Source of the DNA: an uncultured Oceanospirillaceae bacterium
GTDB taxonomy: Bacteria > Pseudomonadota > Gammaproteobacteria > Pseudomonadales > Balneatricaceae
Direction of reading: 5' to 3'
DNA length: 64,000 nt
Assembly: GCA_913057435.1 (NCBI GenBank)
Contig: CAJXNY010000024.1
Location: 19,231-83,230, forward strand
Each line of letters starts with the position of its first letter. The first letter of the stretch is position 1. A program made the translations under genes and the position numbers. Of this stretch, positions 27,801 through 34,405 are shown one piece after another. Under the pieces are notes generated by a model. The model made no database searches and was not told the DNA's origin. It saw nothing but the letters and a program-made list of their open reading frames with translations.

Positions 27801-28754
27801 TAATGGCAGCATGAGTACAAAGGTGTCGGCATCAACGCCATTCTGATTGAAAATCATACTGCCAGCGGAGGATATGGGCAGTACAAACAGGGCCATTAGT
27901 AGTAGATAGAGCGGGAATAGCCAGCGCGCCAGTCGGAGATCCGAGGTGCGAGTGTTCTCGACAATGGTGACGTGAAACTGACGTGGGAGGCAGACCACAG
28001 CGGCACTGGCCAGCAGGGTTTCGGTGATAAAGCTGTCGTGCAGCAGGCTGGAAAAACGCTCGTTATAACTTAGCTGAACCTGAATATTAAACAGCATATC
28101 GTCAATGCCATCGAACACTTCAAAGGCGACATAGAGGCCAACCGCCAGAAATGCGGTCAGCTTTACAATGGATTCAAACGCAACGGCTAATACCAGCCCG
28201 CGGTGATGTTCAGTCGCGTCAATGTGGCGTGTGCCAAAAAGTATGGCGAACAGCGCCATCATCATGGCAATAAACAGCGCGGTGTCGGCTCCTTTGCTAA
28301 GTGGGTTATCAATCGTGGTGGTCAGGGCATTAAAACTGATAGCGACAGCTTTGAGCTGCATAGCCAGGTAGGGGATGGTGCCCAGCACTGCAAAAACGGT
28401 GATGATAACGGCCAGTGACTGACTTTTGCCGTAGCGGGAGGAAATAAAGTCTGAAATGGTGGTGATGTTCTGTTGCTTGCTGATCAGTATGATTTTTTCG
28501 ATCAGGTGCCAGCCGAAAATAAAGACCAGTATCGGGCCCACATACGTGGCCAGAAACTCCCAGCCACTGGTGCTGGCGCGGCCGACCGCGCCGTAAAATG
28601 TCCATGAAGAGCAATACACCGCCAGTGATAGCGAATAAATAATTGGCTTGCCCCGTTCAGAGATCGCGTTGGTCTTATCACCAAAGTAGGCGATTGCAAA
28701 CAGCAGTCCCAGATAGGCCAGGGAGATAAGTATGATTGACCAGCCGGATAACAT
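24834..28754 (-). CDS. crbS: Transporter-fused hybrid histidine kinase, CrbS-like
   Basis: This 1306-residue protein has, in order, an SLC5-type sodium:solute symporter domain with about 12-13 membrane segments (residues 1 to about 510), a linker region, PAS domains at about 640-760 and 780-890, a coiled coil, and a HisKA domain with phosphoacceptor His949 in FLAAASHDLLQPLNAARL. A HATPase domain follows (NAIRYTQQGGVLLGARR, WDSGVGIPK, GLGLGLAI), then a C-terminal receiver with Asp1234 in VILADYHLSN. This is the layout of CrbS-type acetate-responsive kinases, whose partner is the LuxR-type regulator beside acs. The kinase gene faces leftward, divergent from the symporter genes. Confidence 0.88.
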   Translation of the reverse strand: MLSGWSIILISLAYLGLLFAIAYFGDKTNAISERGKPIIYSLSLAVYCSSWTFYGAVGRASTSGWEFLATYVGPILVFIFGWHLIEKIILISKQQNITTISDFISSRYGKSQSLAVIITVFAVLGTIPYLAMQLKAVAISFNALTTTIDNPLSKGADTALFIAMMMALFAILFGTRHIDATEHHRGLVLAVAFESIVKLTAFLAVGLYVAFEVFDGIDDMLFNIQVQLSYNERFSSLLHDSFITETLLASAAVVCLPRQFHVTIVENTRTSDLRLARWLFPLYLLLMALFVLPISSAGSMIFNQNGVDADTFVLMLPLAGGHSDLATFAFIGGLSASTSMVIVASITLATMVCNDVVMPLLLRIPHLKLSENKDLGALLLKVRRVTIICLMLMAYFYYRILGNQGDLASFGLLAFVAVVQFLPAMAGAIFWKTASRQGVLAGLIGGYLLWIYTLLIPTLDSAGLITSPYQQMGLPSWANPTNLFGLGQLDPLSHGVIWSLSINILLFFLISRYTNLRLVDRIQASAFVDVYDQSLPETQRQYNHVTVGDLHVLAERFLGQSRTQHAFTGFALQRGEDPPISGDRAQAELIQFTERLLAGVIGASSARIVMASSLRGRDMHIGDVVTIVDEASQALRFNRSLLQSTIENISLGISVVDQQMRLVAWNRRYVTMFGYPDGLICVGRPVDEIFRYNAIKGEYGPGNIDDLVKQRMSVVRSGDQHNYERNRPDSTVLEVRGNPMPNGGYVKTYMDITDHKHVEHALRTSEQNIRIYTDNVPVLIAYLDRQQNYQFVNKAYAEVFQLNRQAIEGMSCRLLLTEKEYLVREPYIEEALCGRRQRFETLLPTRDGSTRYAEVTYIPHITEYGDVQGYFTLYQDITERRLAEDALQETNENLEQRVKERTHALSVVNRELRKENTVRALMEDELRQAKSDAEAANVGKTRFLAAASHDLLQPLNAARLFTSALAQQSFNNETDQLVDNLDGSLKAAEELITAILDISKLDAGALEPSFTDFALEDIFSSLSADFKAMAEDKQLRFRCREFKAVVRSDQQLLRRILQNFLSNAIRYTQQGGVLLGARRRGDKIRIEVWDSGVGIPKAKIKEVFEEFRRIDNPKHSQVQGLGLGLAITDRIARMLDHKVSVRSWPTQGTVFSVDIPLGDPSKAQKSRPEKRGWIRSKGLNGVNVLVIDNEPKILEGMSALLKGWACDVEVAISEAEALQKVQDNTFIPDVILADYHLSNTHTGLMALAALAPRWPAPIPAIVITADRTDEVKALIADAGAQLLTKPVRPAALRAMINKTIASARAK

Positions 28755-29040
28755 GTCGACAAAGTTCCTGTAAGGACGGTGTGTTACAGAGGGTACAAAA
28801 GCCTGCGAGCGGAGTCTATGCGAGCTCTACTACCTTTGTAGAGCTTGTTGAAGCGTAAAGGCTTTTCTATGTTAGTGCAGCGCTCAGTGCGCAGTGTTTA
28901 CAGGGGGTGGGGCAGCAGCAAAGGATTGTCGACAGTCAGGCGCGACTAAAGTCGGCTATGCCGAAATTCTGTCTCTGATACTCTTTTTCTGTCTGTTTAC
29001 GCCTGAACTTTAAATAACAAAAAATATGAAGGATGGTGCC
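28755..29040. promoter_or_regulatory. Divergent control region between crbS and the symporter genes
   Basis: These 286 bases separate the leftward kinase gene from the rightward transporter genes and must hold promoters for both. The clearest element is a perfect inverted repeat: AGCTCTAC (28823-28830) and GTAGAGCT (28838-28845) around the loop TACCTTT. No convincing sigma-70 or sigma-54 boxes were found by eye. The inverted repeat is a candidate operator, possibly for CrbR. Confidence 0.4.
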
Positions 29041-29301
29041 ATGTCAATTAGTAGTGATAATGCGCAAGCTTACTGGCGTGAGAATTTGCGGATCATTATG
29101 GGTTATCTAGCGGTCTGGTTCGTTGCCTCGTACGGTTGCGGTGTTCTGTTTGTAGAAGAACTGAATGCAATCAGCCTGGGTGGTTACCCACTTGGTTTCT
29201 GGTTTGGTCAGCAGGGGTCAATCTTCGTCTTTGTTGTTCTGATCTGGGCCTACGTGGCCAGCATGAACAAGCTTGATGCGAAATACGACGTTCACGAATA
29301 A
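29041..29301 (+). CDS. DUF4212 small membrane subunit of a sodium:solute symporter
   Basis: This 86-residue protein has two membrane segments (IIMGYLAVWFVASYGCGVLF and SIFVFVVLIWAYVASMNKLD) and the DUF4212 pattern YWRENLRI ... GGYPLGFWFGQQGSIFVFV ... MNKLDAKYDV. Such proteins are encoded directly before VC_2705-type symporters and are taken to be their partner subunit. The ATG at 29041 has GAAGGA upstream; another ATG five codons earlier (29026) overlaps that site. The symporter gene follows after 38 bases. Confidence 0.9.
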   Translation: MSISSDNAQAYWRENLRIIMGYLAVWFVASYGCGVLFVEELNAISLGGYPLGFWFGQQGSIFVFVVLIWAYVASMNKLDAKYDVHE

Positions 29302-29339
29302 TAATAACAACAATAAGAATCCTGAAGGACGGCTATATT

Positions 29340-31151
29340 ATGAGTCTCGATCTACTTACTTACCTGTTCATAGGGGGCTCTTTTGTCCTCTATCTCGGCA
29401 TCGCAGTCTGGGCGCGTGCTGGCTCAACTAAAGAGTTTTACGTTGCTGGTGGTGGTGTACCGCCGATTGCCAACGGTATGGCGACTGCCGCTGACTGGAT
29501 GTCTGCTGCATCGTTTATCTCTCTCGCGGGCCTGATCTCTTTTATCGGCCGTGATGGCTCTGCCTACCTGATGGGCTGGACCGGTGGTTACGTATTACTG
29601 GCAATGCTGTTAGCACCTTACCTGCGTAAGTTCGGTAAATTTACCGTGCCTGACTTTGTAGGTGATCGTTACTACTCCAGTACTGCCCGTACTATTGCTG
29701 TTATTTGTACTATCGTTATCTCCTTCACGTATGTAGCAGGTCAGATGCGTGGTGTAGGTATTGTATTCTCCCGCTACCTGCATGTTGATATTGATACCGG
29801 TGTCTACATCGGTATGACGATCGTATTCTTCTATGCGGTTCTGGGTGGTATGAAAGGTATTACTTACACTCAGGTTGCACAGTACTGTGTACTGATCCTG
29901 GCGTTCATGGTGCCTGCATTCTTCCTGTCTGCACAGATTACCGGTCATATCCTGCCTCAGACGGGTCTGGGTGCGACGCTTGAGTCTGGTCAGTCTGTTC
30001 TGGCAACACTGGATAAACTCTCGGTGGACCTGGGCTTCTCGCAGTACACCGCGGGTAAGAAATCTACCATCGATATGTTCTTCCTGACGGTTGCGCTGAT
30101 GTGTGGTACTGCGGGCCTGCCGCACGTAATTGTACGTTTCTTCACGGTTCCTCGTGTTAAAGACGCACGTACCTCTGCGGGCTGGGCGCTGATCTTTATC
30201 GCTATTCTGTATACCTCTGTACCGGGTGTTGCTGGTTTCGGCCGTGTAAACCTGATCCAGACTATCAACGGTACCGATAATGCGGGTACTGAGTATGCTC
30301 AGATGCCTCAGTGGTTCAAAAACTGGGAAAATGCTGGTCTGCTGGGTTGGAATGACCGTAACGGTGACGGCAAAGTTCAGTACGCTGCTGGTAAGGCATT
30401 TGATGGTAAAGGCAAACCTGCTTTCGATGAGGCGGACCCTCGTGGTGAGCTGGGCCAGCGTTTAGCTGCTAACGCGGTCACTGGTGCTGAGTTCGATGCC
30501 AACAAACAGCCATTTGCCAATGAGCTTTATGTCGATCGTGACATTATGGTACTGGCTAACCCTGAGGTAGCAAATCTGCCTAACTGGGTTATCGCACTGG
30601 TCGCGGCGGGTGCTGTTGCTGCGGCACTGTCCACAGCTGCCGGTCTGTTGCTGGTAATTTCTACCGCCATTGCTCATGACTTGATGAAGAAAACTATCAG
30701 CCCGAACATCACTGATGAACAGGAACTGATGTATGCACGTGGGGCGGCCGTTGTGGCAATTATCATTGCCGGTTACTTCGGTATTCACCCTCCAGGCTTT
30801 GTAGCGCAGGTGGTAGCACTGGCCTTCGGTCTGGCATGTGCATCTGTATTCCCGACGATCATGCTGGGTATTTTCTACAAGCGCATGAACACTCAGGGTG
30901 CCATCGCCGGTATGCTGACAGGCTTGGTCGCTACCATTGCCTACATGTGGTACTTCGTATGGGGTGGCGGTACACCGGATCAGTACTTCCTGGGTATCTC
31001 TCCAGGTGGTTTCGGTACCGTTGGTATGATCCTGCACTTCATCGTGGCTTATGTTGTCGCTCAGATGACGCCAGAGCCACCGGCTGAAATTCAGGCTATC
31101 GTTGAAGATCTGCGTATTCCACGTGGTGCGGGCTCTGCTCACGCACACTGA
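29340..31151 (+). CDS. Sodium:solute symporter, VC_2705 family (probable acetate/monocarboxylate uptake)
   Basis: This 603-residue membrane protein of the SLC5/SSS family has about 13 membrane segments and the family stretches FYVAGGGVPPIANGMATAAD, SFISLAGLISFIGRDG and TAGLPHVIVRFFTVP. Between membrane segments, at about residues 325-400, lies a soluble insert with an EF-hand-like loop DRNGDGKVQ (from Asp339). Related symporters next to acs carry acetate (ActP-like), so acetate uptake is the likely role; the substrate is inferred from context. A good ribosome-binding site (GAAGGACGG) precedes the ATG, and a strong terminator follows. Confidence 0.93.
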   Translation: MSLDLLTYLFIGGSFVLYLGIAVWARAGSTKEFYVAGGGVPPIANGMATAADWMSAASFISLAGLISFIGRDGSAYLMGWTGGYVLLAMLLAPYLRKFGKFTVPDFVGDRYYSSTARTIAVICTIVISFTYVAGQMRGVGIVFSRYLHVDIDTGVYIGMTIVFFYAVLGGMKGITYTQVAQYCVLILAFMVPAFFLSAQITGHILPQTGLGATLESGQSVLATLDKLSVDLGFSQYTAGKKSTIDMFFLTVALMCGTAGLPHVIVRFFTVPRVKDARTSAGWALIFIAILYTSVPGVAGFGRVNLIQTINGTDNAGTEYAQMPQWFKNWENAGLLGWNDRNGDGKVQYAAGKAFDGKGKPAFDEADPRGELGQRLAANAVTGAEFDANKQPFANELYVDRDIMVLANPEVANLPNWVIALVAAGAVAAALSTAAGLLLVISTAIAHDLMKKTISPNITDEQELMYARGAAVVAIIIAGYFGIHPPGFVAQVVALAFGLACASVFPTIMLGIFYKRMNTQGAIAGMLTGLVATIAYMWYFVWGGGTPDQYFLGISPGGFGTVGMILHFIVAYVVAQMTPEPPAEIQAIVEDLRIPRGAGSAHAH

Positions 31152-31181
31152 TCAACGCTGATCGAACAGTACGAAGTAAGA

Positions 31182-31215
31182 GGCACACCGGCGTAGGCGG
31201 GTGTGCCTTTTTTTT
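31182..31215 (+). terminator. Strong intrinsic terminator after the symporter gene
   Basis: GGCACACC (31182-31189) pairs with GGTGTGCC (31200-31207) around a 10-base loop and is followed by eight T. Confidence 0.93.
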
Positions 31216-31254
31216 AGTCAGAGTTTTCACGGGTACCAGGGGAGGGCCAGGGAT

Positions 31255-33078
31255 ATGCCAACATCATTTAATATGGACAACATGCCATTCAGTTTGCTGA
31301 ATGAGTCGGAACAGGCATTGCTGCGGGCGAGCCTGGATATTGGCTACTACCAGAGAGGTGAGCATATTCTGACAGCCGGTGGTGAACCGGATGGCGTTTA
31401 TGTGATTCTCAAAGGCCGTGTCAGTGAGAGTGAGCCGGTGGAGCAGGGGCAGACCGAGCATGTCTTTGTGCACTACACCAATGAGGACTATTTTGGTGGC
31501 TGGTCCGCGATTAAAGGCAAGGCTATTCATAATTTCGTCGCTGAAGATGAAACGATCTGTCATATTTTGCCAACACGGGTGCTGTTAGATCTGATCTCGA
31601 CCAATTCGTTGTTTGCGGACTACTTCCAGCAAAACCTTGCGGCTAAATCAGAGATTGTGGCGCAGCACGGTGGCGATCAGGATATGGCTGAGTTCATGCT
31701 CGCTCGGGTGTGTGAAAATACCATCCGTGAGCCGCTGGTGGTCGATGAGCATGCCAGTATCCATCATGCAACGGCACTGATGCGTGAGCATAAAGCGGAT
31801 TGTGTGCTGGTTCAGCGCGGAAACCGCTATGGCATTATTACCGGTACCGATCTGTTGAACGCGGTGGTGCTGGATGGTAAGTCGGTTGATCTGGCGGCAG
31901 CGGAGATCGCATCCTATCGCTTAATCACTACCACATCGGAGGAGTATCTGTTCAATGCGTTGATCACTATGACCAAACAGCAAATTGAGCGTGTCGTGGT
32001 GGTGGATGATGGTGAGTTACGTGGAATTGTCGAGCTGACGGATGTGTTGAGTTACTTTTCCAGTCACAGTCATGTAATCGGTTTACGGATTGAGCGGGCA
32101 GGTACCGTTGAGGCGTTGCGAGAGGCTGCTGAAGGGTTGAATGATCTGATTAAGGCACTGGTATCGCATGGGGTGAAGACGCGTTTTGCCATGGATCTGC
32201 TGGCAGCTATGAATGGTCGTATTATGGCCAAGTTGTTCGATATTATGGTGCCACGTGATATGCAGCCTCACGTTTGTCTGATTGTGATGGGCTCGGAGGG
32301 TCGTGCAGAGCAGATTATGAAAACCGATCAGGATAATGCGCTGATCTATCGTGATGGGCTGGACTGGCCGGAAATGCCTGCCGTAATGCAAGCCTATAGT
32401 GAAACCCTGATTTCATTTGGTTTCCCGCCATGTCCCGGCAATATTATGGTGTCGAATCCAGCCTGGGTGAAATCGCTGGGTGACTGGACGCAGATGCTCA
32501 GTGACTGGGCGCAGCGTTGTGATAATGAGTCGTTGATGAATCTGGCTATTGCGGTTGATGGCAAGCCGGTGGCGGGTAACCCGGCGATTTTCAAAGCCGG
32601 GCGAAACTGGTTCTTACGGCACCTCAGTCACAATGATGTGTTCTTTGGCCTGTTTGGTAAGGCTGCGCTGGAGTTTGATACGCCGCTGACGTTCTTCGGA
32701 AACCTGAAAGATAAGGGGGAGCTGGATATCAAAAAAGGTGGCATTTTCCCGATTGTGCATGGTATCCGTACCCTGGCACTGGAAAAGCGGGTGTTGGCGA
32801 CTAACACTTTCAAGCGGATTGAAGCGCTGATTGCCGATGGTCACCTGAAAGAGAAAGATGGGCGGGATATGTGTGAGGCGTTGAGTCTTTTTGTCGAGCT
32901 GCGTTTACGTCAACAAATCAAGCGAATCGATAGCAGTCAGGATGGTGTTGACCAAACGCCTAATATCATTGAGCTACAGTCCCTGAATAAAATGGAACGC
33001 GACTTGCTTCGTGATGCCTTGCAGATTGTGAAGAGTCTCAAGAAGCATCTGACCCTGCGCTACCATTTGGGGAACTGA
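31255..33078 (+). CDS. cNMP-binding / CBS / DUF294 nucleotidyltransferase-like protein
   Basis: This 607-residue cytoplasmic protein has a cyclic-nucleotide-binding-like domain (about 10-130), two CBS domains (about 150-270: VDEHASIHHATALMREHKAD and VVVVDDGELRGIVELTDVLS), and a DUF294 GlnD-like nucleotidyltransferase domain with VMGSEGRAEQIMKTDQDNAL. A helical DUF294 C-terminal domain follows. Genes of this type commonly sit with acetate symporters and a DnaQ-like exonuclease; the molecular function is not known. The ATG at 31255 has GGGGAGGG upstream. A longer frame from GTG 31201 would begin inside the preceding terminator and is rejected. The exonuclease gene follows after 4 bases. Confidence 0.88.
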   Translation: MPTSFNMDNMPFSLLNESEQALLRASLDIGYYQRGEHILTAGGEPDGVYVILKGRVSESEPVEQGQTEHVFVHYTNEDYFGGWSAIKGKAIHNFVAEDETICHILPTRVLLDLISTNSLFADYFQQNLAAKSEIVAQHGGDQDMAEFMLARVCENTIREPLVVDEHASIHHATALMREHKADCVLVQRGNRYGIITGTDLLNAVVLDGKSVDLAAAEIASYRLITTTSEEYLFNALITMTKQQIERVVVVDDGELRGIVELTDVLSYFSSHSHVIGLRIERAGTVEALREAAEGLNDLIKALVSHGVKTRFAMDLLAAMNGRIMAKLFDIMVPRDMQPHVCLIVMGSEGRAEQIMKTDQDNALIYRDGLDWPEMPAVMQAYSETLISFGFPPCPGNIMVSNPAWVKSLGDWTQMLSDWAQRCDNESLMNLAIAVDGKPVAGNPAIFKAGRNWFLRHLSHNDVFFGLFGKAALEFDTPLTFFGNLKDKGELDIKKGGIFPIVHGIRTLALEKRVLATNTFKRIEALIADGHLKEKDGRDMCEALSLFVELRLRQQIKRIDSSQDGVDQTPNIIELQSLNKMERDLLRDALQIVKSLKKHLTLRYHLGN

Positions 33079-33082
33079 GTGG

Positions 33083-33712
33083 ATGATCATTCCAAGAACG
33101 ATAAGAAAATTTAAAGAGCGCATTGACCATAGGAACGGCCCCTATGGTTATCTGTTCGAGCCCTATGATGGTGAAGAGGTCGTGTCACTTGACTGTGAGA
33201 CGACCAGCCTTGACGTTAAGCAGGGCGAGATACTGTCGATTGGTGCGGTTAAAATTCGCGGTAGAAAGGTACTCACCAGTGACCGGCTGGACATTAAGCT
33301 CAAACCACCCGGGTCGCTAACGGGAGACTCTATCAAGGTGCATAAAATTCGTGCCAGCGATCTTGTCGATGGTATTGAGCTTGATGATGCTCTTGAGCAG
33401 GTGCTTGAGTTTGTCGGCAACCGTCCTATTCTGGGCTATTACGTCAATTATGATATCCGGATGCTAGAGAAGTTTTTACGCCCCAGGCACGGCTTCGGCC
33501 TGCCAAATAAGGCGATAGAGCTGTCTCATGTTTACCATGACATCATCAAGTGGAAAGCGGTTGGTGGAAATGTTGATTTGCGGTTTGATACTATTGCCAG
33601 CCAGCTGGATTTGCCTATCCTTGAACGGCATACGGCATTGGGTGATGCGATTACTGTTGCATTGATGTATGTTCGTCTGAAATTTGGCGAAGCGCCAGAT
33701 GCACATTACTGA
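33083..33712 (+). CDS. DnaQ-like 3'-5' exonuclease
   Basis: This 209-residue protein carries the DEDD exonuclease motifs: Exo I VVSLDCETTSLD (Asp-x-Glu), Exo II GYYVNYDIRMLEKF and Exo III RHTALGDAITVALMY (His and Asp, DEDDh type). It resembles the epsilon-like proofreading family but is not in the usual dnaQ-rnhA setting. It is coupled to the DUF294 gene (4-base gap). In several gammaproteobacteria this pair accompanies the acetate symporter; the reason is unknown and the substrate is not evident. Confidence 0.88.
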   Translation: MIIPRTIRKFKERIDHRNGPYGYLFEPYDGEEVVSLDCETTSLDVKQGEILSIGAVKIRGRKVLTSDRLDIKLKPPGSLTGDSIKVHKIRASDLVDGIELDDALEQVLEFVGNRPILGYYVNYDIRMLEKFLRPRHGFGLPNKAIELSHVYHDIIKWKAVGGNVDLRFDTIASQLDLPILERHTALGDAITVALMYVRLKFGEAPDAHY

Positions 33713-34020
33713 GCAACTGAATTTTACATCTTTACCTGTCTGGTAAGTCTATTCTTTACGGTTATTCGACCCTGTCTTCTTGTTGTGGCAGGGTGCCCGC
33801 CTTGATATGCCCTGCCCTCCTCGTAGATCAAAATTCATTTGAGTATGGTTCGCTGCATCTCATTACCAATCCCTTTGGCATATTAATTGCTTTAATGCTA
33901 TTGTTTCTCGTTTTTTAACGGGTTAGCCAGGTTAGTGTCGTTATGTTGTTTTTCTGGCGCTTGAAAGGAGCGGATACCAGCTTATAATGTCAAATAACCG
34001 CCATATAGGGAGGCGAAATT
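33713..34020 (+). other. Intergenic region between the acetate block and fliE
   Basis: 308 bases without a gene. A hairpin with arms GGCAGGG (33788-33794) and CCCTGCC (33811-33817) lies about 75 bases after the exonuclease gene; it lacks a T run and is a weak candidate transcript end. The sigma-54 promoter of fliE follows at 33876-33891. Confidence 0.55.
33876..33891 (+). promoter_or_regulatory. Sigma-54 promoter of the fliE operon
   Basis: TGGCATATTAATTGCT matches the -24/-12 consensus (TGGCA ... TTGCT), with GG at 33877-33878 and GC at 33889-33890 exactly ten bases apart. It lies 129 bases before fliE. In related polar-flagella systems the fliE operon is a sigma-54 target activated by FleQ and/or FleR. 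Confidence 0.88.
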
Positions 34021-34368
34021 ATGGTAGAGCGTGCAGATATTACAGGTGTGTTGACGCAAATGCGTGCAATCCGTGCACAAATGGATGCTGCTGCTCCTTT
34101 GGCGCCTCCGGTTGTTCGGTCTGACATGACACAGGCGACAGGTAGTGGGAATTTTGGCACCTTGTTAAAGGGGGCTGTTGATAAAGTAAATGAATCGCAG
34201 CTGCAGTCCAAAGAGCTGTCCACAGCCTATGAGAAAGGTGATCCGACCGTTGATTTGCCTCAGGTCATGATCAGTTTGCAAAAATCATCCATTTCTTTCC
34301 AGGCAATGCTTCAGGTGCGTAACCGGCTGGTTTCCGCCTATGAAGATATTTCTAAAATGCCAATGTAA
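34021..34368 (+). CDS. fliE: FliE, MS ring-rod junction protein
   Basis: This 115-residue protein has the FliE C-terminal pattern: LLKGAVDKVNESQLQSKELS, then DLPQVMISLQKSSISFQAML and VRNRLVSAYEDISKMPM. FliE links the MS ring to the proximal rod and is the first rod protein exported. A GGGAGGCG ribosome-binding site precedes the ATG. It is the first gene of a long run of basal-body and export genes transcribed from the sigma-54 site upstream. Confidence 0.96.
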   Translation: MVERADITGVLTQMRAIRAQMDAAAPLAPPVVRSDMTQATGSGNFGTLLKGAVDKVNESQLQSKELSTAYEKGDPTVDLPQVMISLQKSSISFQAMLQVRNRLVSAYEDISKMPM

Positions 34369-34405
34369 CGGTCTCACTTTGTGGTCTGGACGATAGAGTT
34401 TAAAC

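Noticed and set aside
31201..31254. Longer start of the DUF294 protein at GTG 31201
   Set aside because: That codon lies within the terminator of the symporter gene, and the ATG at 31255 has a strong ribosome-binding site.
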